The notes: a model not told the origin generated them from the sequence alone. A DNA stretch of 64,000 nucleotides from Strongylocentrotus purpuratus (GCF_000002235.5 NW_022145596.1:28991867-29055866), one strand, 5' to 3'. Positions 34,397-46,363 are shown, numbered from the stretch's first letter. Made by a program: numbers and translations.

Positions 34397-34575
34397 GGCC
34401 CGAATTCACAAAGCAAGGTTTGAGCTCAGACCAAGGTTTGAGCTCAAACCTCCTTTTGTTTCGCCAAACCTCCTTTTGTTCTTTACAAACCAGGTTTGTA
34501 AAAAACGCGTAAAACGCGTCATATGACGTACGAAAATCAAGGTTTGTCGACAAACCTCCTTTGTGAATTCGGGCC
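34397..34575. mobile_element. Nested MITE, GGCCCGAATTCACAAAG family, copy 2
   Basis: Perfect ends GGCCCGAATTCACAAAG and CTTTGTGAATTCGGGCC, flanked by TAT on both sides (34394-34396 and 34576-34578). Nearly identical in its core to 16560-16720. It interrupts the element B gene just upstream of the GYDTT motif. Open frames at 34233-34711 are shadows of it. Confidence 0.9.
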
Positions 34576-34765
34576 TATACGTCCTAGAGATTCCTTCGGC
34601 TGTTTGACATTCCATGTTCGGTTCTTCTTGGAGCTTGCCTTAGGCTCAGGTGCAAACAAAAAGTCCTTTGTGAAAGGTTTGTGTCATCACCGACAAGAAT
34701 TGTGGCTTTAAACTTCTGCTGAATCGTAATTAATTCCAGGAATCTGCTCCATATAGAACAACCTG

Positions 34766-34832
34766 GGTGCTAAACAACCTCTGGAAGTTCCTATAGTGAG
34801 CACAATAGGAACTTTCGGAGGTTGTTTGTACT
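34766..34832. repeat. Small palindrome inside element B gene
   Basis: Arms ctaaacaacctctggaagtt and aactttcggaggttgtttgt are near reverse complements around cctatagtgagcacaatagg. It interrupts the coding region between the SGLQELL block and the GYDTT block, so it is probably another tiny insertion. Confidence 0.55.
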
Positions 34833-37224
34833 CGTGGCAGATGTATGTTATATAAGTTTTGCTTTCAATTTAGAGCAGCATCAATGAGGAAATGGGCCCG
34901 TACAACTCTATAAATCGCCTTTCCACCCGGCATATGGCATACACTACTTCAAGAAGTTCCTGGAGTCCTGAGCCCGTCATCAAATGTCCTGTAGAACGGT
35001 CTGATTCAAGCCACTGTCACTTAATTGGCTGGCTCCTAATTATTGTGAGTGCCTTCCACCATAGCGGCGGATCAAAAGTCAAAAACAGGTGTATAGTATA
35101 CAGTTTAGCATGGGCACAAACAAAACGCAGAGTGGAGTAAACACAGGATGGATCACTGGGATTCATGTCAATAACGGAGAGAAACAAAAAAAGATGACTG
35201 TCCAGGGTAGTTGCCGTTGTTTACCATCTGAATCGTTCCGGGTCTTGGGAACCGCAGTAGTATAGATGTCTTCAACAACACATCAAGGTTAAATGTTGGA
35301 TATTCTGTTCCCCGATTCACAATCGGCTGGTAAACCAGAGGTTGTACAGTTGTAGATGCATTGAAGTATTCAATGTTGATACGTCCAACAGTGTTCTCAA
35401 CGGATACTGTTTATCTAGGTACAGGCTCACAGTTATTTTTAACTGGGGTTTTGGTGGCTATGATGCCCATCTGTGGAAAGTACCTGATCCCTCAGGAGTG
35501 TCGATATTATGGTCGACATTGTCTGCACTCTGCAATATACTGAATGCACTCTTGAGAAAGTGCCACACTTCTTTCATATTTCTTAACCACCGGATAAGAC
35601 CATTAGAAGCATTGCGCATGCAGAGTGTCGATCAGAAAGCGAGATGAGAATTGATGATGTACAAGCTGAAGAGGAGCAAGGAGAAGCCATAGCCGTATTG
35701 CGTGCATTATGGCTTGCCTAATAGATGCCAGCATCACATCTACCTTTTTGCCAACAAACATGTTCCTCAATGGCGCTTGCAGTGAATCTGTGAGAAATGC
35801 AAGTCAGTGGTAGACGACATTTCAGCAAAAGTTGGGTAAACGCGTCACTTGCAATTCTCTTTAACTTGTCGTCATTCTTTATGCGGTGAGGCAGCAATCT
35901 TTATGATCCTCATTTTCTCCTGCTTTGGTGTGTTGTTCTTTGGCTGCTTGTGGAATTCACACAGAATAGCACTACTACATCATGCTTTCCGTTCAGTTCA
36001 GTTAGAACATTCCTCTCACTGAAGTGCCCCTGTATTTTCTTTTTCATATATACCCCACTGTAGGCCTCATTATCTGTATCCAGTAAATACTCTGCATCTT
36101 AGTAACAAGATCAGCTACTGCTGTTTGTTCCTTAACTACTTTTAAGAATGCAGTCAATTTTTGGAAGTGCTTGTGCTCACAGAGTATACCATTGGTATTT
36201 GCTTTTCGGTTTTAAAGTTCATCAAGCATTGTTTATGGTATACAGCATCAACTGCGGGAAGATCATCGACTGATACAAGTATTCTAGACACATTTTGGGA
36301 CCACGTATCATTTCTTTTTATGCATACCCCTACTATACAACTACAATAATAGCACAACCAGTACCACATCAACAACTAAAGCCCCCTTCCTATTGATGTA
36401 GGCTCTTAATTGTGTAGGTTTGCCTTTGTAGCACTGCATAGATCGGCGATCAAGAGAGTTGTACATTCTGTGACGTCATGAATTACAGGCTTAATTTGAT
36501 CTCTGAATGACCTTAGGTGAAGTGGGGGTGTAGTGACAATCTTTGATTAGTTATTTTGCCTTTTAATAGTGGGGTCATATATCTTTTAATTAAAAACATT
36601 AATTTTATTGTATTCTGCACATTATAAGCTTTCCATCGATATTATAATAAAACTATTATTGGGTGTTTAACCTTAAAGTTCTAAAATGAATGACTATAAA
36701 TTAGGCATCGAGCTTTATCACTGGATATCACGCAATAAAAACTTAGTTGAATATTTGACCAAAATAGTTATTAGAGAGCACAATACCGCAGTAATATTGA
36801 TACTTGCACTGTAATGAGCCATTGGCATGTAATGTATGCTTCTGTTTCTCTCCTCACTAAAGCAAACTGTTGCACTGAGACCAACTTTTATCTAATCCAA
36901 TGACCATGAGGATAATGTTAGGTACAGGCTTTACCCCTACATATCCCTACCGGCAGCTCTTGAACGGATACTCATAAGGGCTATTTTTTTTGAAGATTTT
37001 TGTTTTATTTTTTTCAATATAAAATGACATGATATTTGTTTTGCGTATTACAATATAATTGTCTATAGTGCATAATGAAATAACATCATCTGCTAAGGTG
37101 ATAACTTGAGCATTAATTACACGTTAGATTGTGTGGGTGTGGGTGTGCGGGGGATTTGTTTTAGGTGTGTGATGTACCTGTTGTATATGGGTATTTTAGT
37201 TGATAAAAAATATATAACATATCA

Positions 37225-37434
37225 CTTGTCCAACACCTTTAGTGCCACAACAGCTTATACAAATCCTCGAAATAGCGGCCATATTGGATTTATGCAAATT
37301 AGGGACACTTCCACTATTTTTCGGACTTTTCGGTAGCCATTTAGGGGACCTTACTGAAATGCATTGCAGTGACAAACATTTTATTGCAATTTGTTTGACG
37401 TTTACCTAAAAAATGTAATATCTTTCCTAGCCTA
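37225..37434 (-). repeat. Right terminal inverted repeat of element B
   Basis: Reverse complement of 32892-33130 with moderate divergence; outermost TAGGCTA is identical in both arms. Bases 36400-37220, between gene and repeat, show nothing recognisable. Confidence 0.75.
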
Positions 37435-37437
37435 AAT

Positions 37438-37605
37438 ATATGTAAATCAACTATAAATGCGAGCGAGCGTTGCGAGCGGGCTTTGGGTGAAATTAAAGAA
37501 AAGGTTGCTCTTAGTCGCTTTAAATTAGGAGCACATTTCATGGGGAAAGCAAAGTGGGGCACATATCCGAAGGGAAAAGGACACTTATTACAAAAAACAC
37601 AAATA
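37438..37605. mobile_element. hAT-like GGGGCAC family, copy 2, right part
   Basis: Resumes the copy cut at 32891: aaatgcgagcgagcg, gctttgggtgaaatt, ttgctcttagtcgctttaaa, then a few GGGGCAC-type units to about 37605. The array is short here, so the right end is truncated or deleted. Confidence 0.7.
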
Positions 37606-37629
37606 AGTTCATTTTATATGATCATGTAC

Positions 37630-37712
37630 TCTGCTTAGAGCCAGAAGTGCATCACCTTGAATATACTTTTACAAAGGATTCATGCCATTCTGACTCTAAA
37701 GTCTCAAAAGAC
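37630..37712. repeat. Short palindromic repeat (CTTAGAGTCAGAAG family), copy 1
   Basis: Inverted ends ctgcttagagccagaag and cattctgactctaaag. A second copy is at about 55890-55967. A poly-G run follows near 37764. The interval 37720-39325 has no supported feature. Confidence 0.6.
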
Positions 37713-39325
37713 CAACGAGGGCGACAATGTAATGCAGGGGTGTCGATTTGTATCCGTGGTTGGGGGGGGGTGATAGGTGCCAAAATATTTTCGGCAATGG
37801 ATCAAAGCAACCAAGAGGTTGAAGCGTGTGACAGGTTGTACCCCGTCCGTTCCAAGTTATTAACCTTTTCAAGTCACCCCTTAATAAAGATAAAATTTCA
37901 GAGAATACAAGAGTGGTAATAAAATTAATAACATGCTAAATGTTAGTCCTGACTCTTGCCTGCAGTGTAGGCCTACCAGACTGCTATCATCTATTTTTAA
38001 ACGAAATTTAGATCCAATCGAAAAATCCAATGGTGAGGGATATCAACTTGTGAAAGTATTATGTTACCAGTGGGCAAATGCATTAATAAGCAACCAGGAA
38101 AGGTTCATGTAGACAGATAATTCTTTATTTCCTAGTGATCGAAACATACATTTTATGAATATTAAGGTCTCCAAACAACATTCATCGTGAAAAACCCATT
38201 CTATTATTCTGTGTAAGGAGATCTCAAAAAACATAGTTCCCATTAGTAAATAAAAAAACATATTGCTTTTGGTTCTTCATTCTTCCTTCTTTAATTAAAC
38301 CAACTGAATCCTCTCTGCGGGAAACTCAATTCAATGAGACAGAATATCACTGATGCAAAGTTTGGTTAAAAAAATGACAGAAAATTTCCACTCGTGATCT
38401 CATACAAACTGTCTGTTTTTAAAAAAACCATAATATAAAACTTACGTTCCAACTACCAAACAACCAACTTCCATTATCTCCTTCTTCACCCAGATATACT
38501 TAGCATACCAGCTACGCTCTAAAATATAAGCATAACATCCCCCTAAGGCCCTGACCAGAGCACCATTTTCTCTTCAAAAACTATAACCAGTCTTAGAAGG
38601 TGCATTATTATTGGAAGGGTGTTATAAACAAAACTTCAAACTTAATAACATTCTAACCTTCAAAAAAACACATTAACTATCGTATGCCTGTTACATTTGA
38701 ATACAATACATAGGCCAACATCAGCTTTTCAATAAACAAAAATAAGTTGTGACATAATAATGTTTCTCCAAAATATCGAACCGGAGTATTCTGTCGTATT
38801 GGCACAGAAAATGGCCATGCGTGTGAAAACATTTTCCCCATTCAGAACAAGTTCAAATGCACTCAGGTTCGTACGTCTACAGGTATTAGATGTGCATAAT
38901 CTGTTCGAGCATTCAGTATCGACATTTGTATATGACCTGCAGAAAGGACATTTACCACATTCGTCAATGAACTAATTTGTTTTAATGAATCACATGTACA
39001 GAACAAGAGGGAGAGAACATTTAATGCTACGATTACATAAATGTAGTACGACACATGGGACTTTTTCAATTTCTTTCATTGGAGCAAAGCTGTGAAATAA
39101 TTTGTCCATAAATATAAGAGAAGAAAAAACAAGATCATCATTTCGTCAAAATCTCAGAATTAAACTCCTAAGCAGAGATGAATCATAAGGATCAAATAAT
39201 ATGATATTAAGACAAAATAAATATTAATATGACTTTGCATACAGTTTTAGAAACTCGGAGAACCAATCCCGACTAGCACTCGTGCTAACTTTTGGTTCTT
39301 CCTTTAACAACATTTTGAAGTTTAA

Positions 39326-39713
39326 AGATGAAGTTGAGTTCTGGTCATACGATTGCATTGTGAAAGAAACGGTGTGGAACCGACCAGAAAAGGTTGATCA
39401 TCTAGCATATAAGAATTTGTGTGTATTGCAAGGTTCTGGAATCATCAAAATGATAAGAAATTTGGCCAAGTCTTGGTAAAGTTACAAACACTTGCACAGA
39501 AAGATGTATATGGGACTACACGAACACGTGGCATAAAAAGCCGGCCCCCCCCGATTTTTACGATGTTACATGCATATTTCGAATATGAAGGCATTTGAAG
39601 AGCCATGCTTTTCAGGGAACATGTCTTAACTGATGTTCTTCCACACTTGCATAATAAGAATGAGTAATGCTCACAAATTATTTTTCACCTCTTCCGAGAA
39701 CTCAACCTTCTCT
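39326..39713. mobile_element. TTAA-flanked MITE, family T1, copy 2
   Basis: Direct copy of 1945-2328 with scattered differences, flanked by TTAA (39322-39325, 39714-39717). The open frame at 39282-39479 is inside it. Downstream, 39720-40480 holds only a short ATTCAA repeat at about 39980-40003. Confidence 0.85.
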
Positions 39714-40479
39714 TTAAAAATATCCTTTATTTGAATCATTTAGACGCTATTGGAACTCTGTGAATTTCAATTCCAGCCACAAATATCTACGTATTATTAA
39801 GTTATGGCTAATTCACACGTTTGATATGACATGATATATGATTAATTTAATGTGTACATATGGTTCAACTATGATTTTTTTCTTTTTCTTTGTAACCCAT
39901 GTACATGGATATGCATACGACATGATATTTGGTTACCCACGTGAATACATTTGTAGCATTGTGTTATGTTGTTGTTAATAAATTCAAATTCAAATTCAAA
40001 TTCATTGCTTGTTTATGTACATACAAGAGGCACTAGATCCATGTGTGTAACTTAAGAAAGAACTCTTTGTTTAACAGATTTTGTTCAGGTGTCTATGGAA
40101 AATTGTTATTAAAAGATGCATGTGTTCATAATTTCTCTCATAATTTAGGTTAATAATTTTGTTCAAGGTAAATAGAGGAAAATGTATATCATTATCTCCA
40201 TTTGCTATCAAAAGATTTGGCTCCTTTCGGAAAATAGCTCTTCAAATGGTTTACATGTAGAGATATAAATAAACAAAGAAATGGATGAAATCAATACAAC
40301 AAAATAGAAACTGAGTATGAATCAGGAAACAAACTGAAAGGTTCGTCTCCTACATGCTGCCGTTTGGACAAAACCGTCTTTCTGTTGTCTTACTTACTTT
40401 TCTCTTCCCCTTTCCTTTTTTCTTCTGCCCGTTTCTTCCCCTTTTCCCCTTTTCCCCTTTTCCCCCTTTCCCAGGTAGG

Positions 40480-40591
40480 AAGCCCATATGGGGCCCATAT
40501 GGGGATGATCTGGGTCACATCTAGGCTAAATGGAAGCCATACAATTATGTATCCCATATGGGGCCAATATTTAGTAGCCCATATGGGATCT
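40480..40591. repeat. CCCATATGGG-motif repeat, left part
   Basis: Several CCCATATGGG-like decamers (gcccatatggggcccatatgggg, catctaggct, tatcccatatgggg, agcccatatggg). It continues at 41509-41790 after the palindromic insertion. Short-motif MITE or minisatellite. Confidence 0.75.
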
Positions 40592-41508
40592 ACACTGTCG
40601 CTCATATAGTTGGAATATTTTTTTTTTACCCCAATTTACGGAATTATTTGACAACGATTTACTCCTAATAGATCTAGATAATAGTAAACATTCTCAGTTT
40701 TTATTGAATAATAATTTGCCAGTGTTTGTTTTGCGTGACTGCTAAAGCATGTGTATGATACTATGCTTATCAACTAGGGGACATACGCCCTTAAGTCATC
40801 AATGACAGTAATGAGGATTAATGCCCCACAAAAGGGCACTAATATAGCACATCGACACGGTTTTGAAACTGGGGCCTCACCGTTACGAGGCCATTGCTTG
40901 GCCACTAAACCATGACTGTACGCAACGGGGCCAGGGTAGGGGGCAGTTCCCACAAATAAAAAATAAAATAAAATACAATAAATTTTCAATAATTCATTGC
41001 ATTTTAACCCGGTCCCCAACATACGAAAATCCTCTGTACGACCATGTTTTATGGCTCAAGGCATGGGCACACAGAAGATTTTTTCCTGTTGGGGACCGAG
41101 GGGAAATGCAATGTATTATTAACAATTTATTGCATTTTCTTTTTCTTTTTTATTTGTGGGAACTGCCCCCTACCCTAGCCCCCGCTGCGTACATTCATGG
41201 TTCAGTGACCAAGCAATGGCCTCGTAACTGTGAGGCCCCAGGATCAAAACCGTGTCGATTTGCTATATTAGTGCCCTTTTGTGGGGCTTTAATCCTCATT
41301 ACTGTCATATATGGCTTAAGGGCGTAGGTTCCCTAGTTGATAAGCATAGTAACATACACATAGTAGCAAAACAAACACTGGCAAATTATTATTCAATGAA
41401 ATCTGAAAATATATTCTATTATCTAGTTTTATTAGGAATAAATCATTTTCAAAAAAAATTCCATAAATTGGGGTAAAAAAAAAAATCCAACTATATGAGC
41501 GACAGTGT
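40592..41508. mobile_element. 917-bp near-perfect palindromic element with SINE-like arms
   Basis: Ends ACACTGTCGCTCATATAG and CTATATGAGCGACAGTGT, flanked by ATCT (40588-40591 and 41509-41512). The arms (40592 to about 41040 and about 41065 to 41508) are reverse complements over almost their whole length around a tiny centre near 41050. Each arm carries a tRNA-Thr-like SINE segment (ggcctcgtaac.gtgaggccc, gtgcccttttgtggggc, taatcctcattactgtca). Open frames at 40774-41476 are read through it and are rejected. Confidence 0.85.
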
Positions 41509-41790
41509 ATCTGGGCCAGCGCTTATGGGTCCCAAGTGGAAATGAGCTGGGCGTACACATATGGGTAGAATACGAATATGCCCATATGGGTAACACATGG
41601 GGAAATCTGGGTTAACCCACATGGGATATATCTGGGTTAACAATATGGGTACCAGATGAGATTTAGCTGGGCATACCCATTGGGGCCCAGTGGGTCCCAT
41701 CTGGGTCCCATCTGTTTTAGATGGGTCCCATATGCTTCTTGGGTGCAGATGCCTTAGGGCCCCAGATGGATTTCCATATGAAGCCGTATG
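41509..41790. repeat. CCCATATGGG-motif repeat, right part
   Basis: Dense degenerate decamers: acatatgggtag, gcccatatgggtaac, ccacatgggat, tctgggttaac, gggtcccatctgggtccc, ttagatgggtcccatatg. No coding value despite the open frame at 41491-41700. The region to 41985 is otherwise blank. Confidence 0.8.
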
Positions 41791-42119
41791 AGCGAGAATT
41801 CAATTTATTCTTGTCTCATATACGGTTGTCTCATTCCTTTTCTATTTATATATGTTTGTGTTATGAAAATGAGATAGCAAAATGTGTATATTGATGGTCA
41901 TCTTGCGATTATAATAACCATTAACTACTCTCATCGGGCTCTCATCATTTATTTTTCTCTTCATTTTTTTTATGGTGAATTATTGGGGGGATGATTGTAC
42001 AGGCCACCCCCCCCCCCCCTCGGATCGACACTCATGGACTGCAATGTCTGTTACCATTCCTTTTGCACAAGATGGTGAACACGTTCCTCGAATACTTTCC
42101 TGTGGCAATACTCTCTATA

Positions 42120-42121
42120 CG

Positions 42122-42177
<56 letters not shown>

Positions 42178-42178
42178 C
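42120..42178. repeat. (TA)n microsatellite
   Basis: About 45 bases of TA dinucleotides followed by a degenerate TA-rich end. Open frames at 41972-42301 are simple-sequence shadows. A poly-C run is at about 42007-42020. Confidence 0.95.
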
Positions 42179-42185
42179 GTAGAGT

Positions 42186-42412
42186 TTTACAAAGTCATTG
42201 CAAAGTCATGCACATTTCATTTTGGAGATTTCAGGCTCTTTACTTGCTCTCCTCCCTATTTGCAACTCATCTGCCCTGACAATGAAGAAGAAACAAATTA
42301 AAAAGTCTTTAGTCTATCGGTAAGATAAATTGAATCTGGTGTCGCCAAAACCATTCACTGGCCCGTTTCCGTGAGCCTAGTGTTCTAAACTAGGTTTGAT
42401 TCCAGGTGGATA
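42186..42412 (+). repeat. SINE-like repeat with tRNA-like segment, family S2, copy 1
   Basis: Matches about 53835-54095 in the same orientation: tttcattttggagat...aggctctt, caactcatctgcc, a cagtctatcggt segment and a tRNA-like tail (gtgagcctagtgttc...aggtttgattccagg) with a B-box-like GGTTTGATTCC. Box A is weak here. Confidence 0.5.
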
Positions 42413-42742
42413 CATTTGTCTGTCTATCTGTCTCTCTCTCTTCATCTTTCTCTCTTCCTTTTCTTGTCTCTTTCTGTACATGAGTTTATTGTGGCTGTTA
42501 CACATGTACAAACAATGTTGGATATATGGTGTACTATTCTCATTGCATATGTCTCTGAAAGGAATTCAATTATAAGTAGGCCTACATTTTGTATTTCTTT
42601 TTTCAATTGTTTTAAGTTATTAAAGTAGCCTATATATATTTCTCTTTTTAAAGGATTTTAAGAGCAGATATCTCCGTTTCAAACAAATCAAATAGTTAAA
42701 TGTACATCTTTATATTTTCCAATTTAATTTTGCATGTTTGAG

Positions 42743-42921
42743 TAATCTGGTTGGCAAATTCTCGGGAAGTAGAATCCGTTGTTCAACTTGCAAAACATAT
42801 ACACGTACTGCAATTCCAGGACGTATCAACAATGTTCAGAAGCTGGCAAAAAAATGCTTTCTTTGACAAATTGGAAAGTTTAGATGAAGTGCTCCGTGGC
42901 TCATCTTTAGCCACAAATCAG
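42743..42921 (+). CDS. Possible orphan protein-coding exon, product unknown
   Basis: The frame reads IWLANSREVESVVQLAKHIH through LQFQDVSTMFRSWQKNAFFD to DEVLRGSSLATNQ, with mixed, non-repetitive composition unlike the shadow frames around it. It ends exactly at a strong splice-donor match, CAG|GTCAGT (42919-42927). A possible acceptor (tgcatgtttgAG, 42741-42742) has a poor pyrimidine tract. No flanking exon was found and I do not recognise the family; I cannot rule out a LINE or chance frame. Listed because it is the only non-repeat candidate exon besides the Ig gene. Confidence 0.25.
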
Positions 42922-42998
42922 GTCAGTTACTACTCATATAAAACAACAAAATTGTTTTCTCTTTTTTAACTAAGCCAGATTAATTACGGTCTCCTTAT

Positions 42999-44399
42999 AA
43001 CCCTAAAAATTAAGGCCGGGCTATTTGAGGTCTTAGTACGGCCGGGGGGGGCGTATTTTTTATTTACACGGCAGCGAGGGGAATTTCTCGATTAATTCCA
43101 ATGAAACCGCTCGCGAAGTGTTTAGACTAGACCGAAAATACGCACAAAACGGTCAAATGATTTTATGTTGACAGCCTGTCTGGAATCTCCGCAAAAATGC
43201 GAAAATTGGAACAGCGTCGATTTTTTTTCCCTCCTTTTTTCTGCTTCCATTTAAAATTATTAAAAACTTTGAATTCGGCGTGAATATTCATATTTGAATG
43301 ACACACGCCCTTAAGACTAAAACAACAACAACAACAAAAACAACGGAGTACGAGTACCAATAGCAGTGTAGTGCAGTGTATTATAAAGGGAATTGTACTT
43401 AACATGTAGATCTAGAGAAGGAAACGATGAAAGACATCTAAAGGCAAACAAGAAAACAAAATAGATGTCTTATGCAATAAACAGTGACGGCAGTATGATA
43501 TTAAATGCGACACCGTGGCACAGAGAGCGTGAACATGATACACATGCCCTCGGCCACGTTCTAACAACACAGAGTACATCGACAACACATGTACAAGTCA
43601 TAATAGGCACTACAGACTAGACTCTACGCGAGCGGTTTCATTGGAATTAATCGAGCTTTTCCCCTCGCTGCCGTGTAAATAAAAAATACGCGGCCGGGGG
43701 GGGGGGGGCGGCATTATGGCCCCCCCCCCCCTTAAGATGTCGGCCGCAAAGCGGCCGAACGCCGCAAAAATTTGCACGCATGTCAAGTGAAGTGTATAGA
43801 ATAATATTATAATTTAGGGTAATTTATGCAAATAAAGTCATAAAAATAACATTTTTACCCATAAATCATATATTATTCATATTTAAGCATTCTTTTTCAC
43901 TACATATTTTCATTAGACCATTCTGAACAATAATATGACAAAAGAATTGGAAGAGCCAGTTTATTCCATATGTTATCCTTTGTTTTGATAATTTCCTATG
44001 TATTTCATTGTTTGTTTAACTTTTGTATTTCATTGTTTTTGTTGTTTTATTTCATTTTTTACTACAATTCAACTATTTTTTACTCCCAAAACAACCACAT
44101 AAACTTTAAACAAGACCCGGTAACTCATGTTTGATCTGTTTTTAGGAAAAAATTACTTTTCCATATGTTTTGTACACAAATCACGAAAATGAGCGATTTT
44201 CGGGCTGACATGCAAAAACAAAAAGTCAAGTGACCTTGTAACCGTAGGTCTGATTTTCAAAAAAAATGCTTTTAAAAGTAGCGCAAATGACTCAAAAGAA
44301 AAAAAATCAGCGAGCGGCGGGGCGCCATCCATATGCGTTCCCGAGCAATCAGGAAAATCGTGGAGGGGGGCATAATGCCCCCCGGCCTTATTAGGGTTA
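42999..44399. mobile_element. 1.4-kb inverted-repeat element (AACCCTAA...AAGGCCGGG ends)
   Basis: Left end aaccctaaaaattaaggccg and right end cggccttattagggtt are inverted. An inner inverted repeat of about 75 bases (about 43043-43115 and 43620-43692: cgtattttttatttacacgg, cagcgagggg, aattccaatgaaaccgctcg) brackets about 500 bases. A second G/C-rich block (gccccccccccc, tcggccgcaaagcggccgaa) follows. No coding sequence and no certain target duplication. Confidence 0.6.
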
Positions 44400-45090
44400 A
44401 ACTGGGCCCGAAAGCCTAAAATCAGTTGGGCTCCGGTGCCCCATCATAACTTTCAACATGTGGGACAACAGCAGAGATTTTGTTCCGATTTTGTATATAC
44501 CTAACACTTGGCTCGTGCAAGTAAAACAAATTTCTAGAAATTTATCTTGTATACTAGCATTTTGCAATGAAAGGCATTTGAATTATTTCACTTCCCACTA
44601 ACATTTCTATTTGGATTCTTGTTTTTAAAAGTCTAATTCTTGACTTCGAAAATAGTGAATTTCTCTGAGTTTGTTGGCTCTTAAACCTTTATTACCTGGA
44701 GCACCTCAAGCACTTTGGTGAAAATTAGTATCAGTATATTAGGCCAATGTTATTATATTACTGTTGTTGATACAGTTCATGTTATCATTTATTGTTATTA
44801 TATCATCATGATAAATGAATAAACATAAAAGGTCTCATTATTATTTAATTGTTATAATAATCTCTCTATATATGTTTACGATTATTATGCATAAGTATTT
44901 ATAGGTATCATGATTGAAAAAAATCTGGCCTCAGGCTGCAATATCTAACAAAGAAACCATTATCTTCTCGGTTAAGCAGGCCTTTTTATTTCAGATATTC
45001 AAAAGCATACTCGGACTCAATGAAACCTCCCAAATTCGGATTGTATACGCCATCTACGAATGAATCGATGTATGCCAAAGCGCTTAAAGT
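44400..45090. other. Gene-free interval
   Basis: AT-rich, no motif, repeat or plausible frame recognised. Confidence 0.5.
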
Positions 45091-45106
45091 ATGAGGCGCA
45101 TTTCAG

Positions 45107-45205
45107 ACCCCCGCGGAACGTTTTTCAAAAAGGGGGAGGGGGGGGGGGTTAAAGTATTGACGATCAGGTACAGCAAAGCTCTGGTGTTTTAGGCACTTGA
45201 TTACG
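45107..45205. mobile_element. Fragment of the poly-G hAT-type family
   Basis: Shares gcggaacgtttttcaaaaaggggg, the poly-G run and ttaaagtatt.acgatcaggta with 12869-13463 (minus orientation of the 1046 family). Ends not visible. From 45206 to 46360 nothing else is supported; short frames at 45992-46202 are not recognised. Confidence 0.6.
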
Positions 45206-46363
45206 TAAAAGACGTAAAACATGGTATGAAGCAATATTTATTCATAATGAGTCACTTGCGACATATTTAACTTCTTTGACCCATTGTTTGTATATATAGG
45301 TGATAATAAAATTCTGTTTAAGATATACTAATAATAATAATAATAGCTCTATACAAAGCGAATTTATTTTCCATTTCTTTTTCACATATTATAAACAATA
45401 ACAAACAATAATAAACGTAATGGTATAACAGAAATAAGCATGAAATATCTTTGACATTGTTTTTTAGTCATTTCTAAAGTTTTTGGCAGAATTATTTTGT
45501 AGAGCAATATGATATATAGGCAAGGTTCGCGCTCAATTGCGTTTTTGCGTCCCGGACGCGACTTAAAAAAAACTTAGACCAGCCATTCTAGCACTGCATT
45601 TGATTTGAGTTTAAAACAGGTAATGTCACTATATGAAGACTTTTTAATAGGCACTTTAGATAATAATTATGAATTCACACCATCGACTATATGCGCATTG
45701 ATATTAGTGCCTTAAACACGAGGTTTAGGTGTAGAGCAAACTGTATTATTTTGTATTTAACAATTACACAGACAATCTCTTAATTCAAAACCAACAAACT
45801 AATAAAATTTAATGCTAATCATGTCTGACTTGTTCACATTTTGCCCTTGCAGTAAATCCCTTACGCCTAGTCTTTTTAACTTTCAGAAGCTTAATTCAAT
45901 TTATATACTCTGTACATCAAGTCAGTTCACTAAAGCATATCGGTCTTCACCCGGACCACATTTATGGGCATGCATATGATTTGCTCTGAATATGGCCTAT
46001 GGCCTACTTACCATTTCTTTGGTATGTTTTCAGTTTCCATTATTTTTACAATTTAACCATTACATATATAGCGTCTTTCTTTCTTTCTATCTATTTCTCT
46101 TTAACATACTTTTTCCAAAGGGGGGGGGGGCATATGGAAACGTTTGCTTATATTTGTCTCATAAAAGAGGTTGATCACAAACTGACTCCCACTCGGTGTT
46201 GAGTGCTCAGGGCTCACAGGCCACTGGCTTTATCAGGCAGGTAGTTCCATTATGTGAATGGGTAAATTAACTATTACAAAATGAGGAGACACATTACATT
46301 GTACAATAGGGACACACATTGTTTTTATTGTGCATAACATACTCTTGTGTTGACTTATTGCAT

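Larger units (their letters stand above)
33780..36370 (-). pseudogene. XPG-like/CXC transposon gene, copy B (decayed)
   Basis: N- to C-terminal on the minus strand: WSQNVSRILVSVDDLPAVDA and YHKQCLMNF (about 36300-36200), a PLWWKALTIIRSQP-like block (about 35060), a SGLQELLEVVYA block (about 34975), then, after the nested MITE, LLGYDTTYRIFRRGKGVALN (about 34350, resembling the GCD...GIGK helix-turn-helix of XPG nucleases), ETIITAGEKTLQVLYASM (34230), LPLTSAAAKFRR and finally a cysteine cluster CGCKKDCAAKKCTCQKYGLQ plus CSTACTNCRGTICTN (33930-33830), a CXC/tesmin-like zinc-binding arrangement. The last 169 residues are still open (33751-34260). Upstream parts have many stops. This is the same family as copy A but a different segment is preserved. 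Function unknown; an XPG-like nuclease plus zinc-binding tail is inference. Confidence 0.65.
32892..37434. mobile_element. Large DNA transposon candidate carrying an XPG-like/CXC-family gene (copy B)
   Basis: Begins TAGGCTACGAATATTG and ends ...CTTTCCTAGCCTA, with 3-bp duplications AAT at 32889-32891 and 37435-37437. Long inverted repeats at the ends (about 32892-33130 and 37225-37434) share tttttaggt.aac, aaattgc.ataaaat, tcactgcaatgcattt, aaaagtccgaaaaa, cctaatttgcataaa, aatatggccgctatttcgag and tgttgtggcactaaa. The left repeat is followed by a second, tandem partial copy (33125-33345). It contains a decayed gene on the minus strand (33780-36370) and a small MITE (34397-34575). End sequences differ from element A, but the TAG...CTA termini, 3-bp duplications and gene family are the same. 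Confidence 0.75.

Noticed and set aside
40774..41476. Frames of 74-154 residues near 41 kb
   Set aside because: Mirror-image frames produced by the two arms of the 917-bp palindrome.
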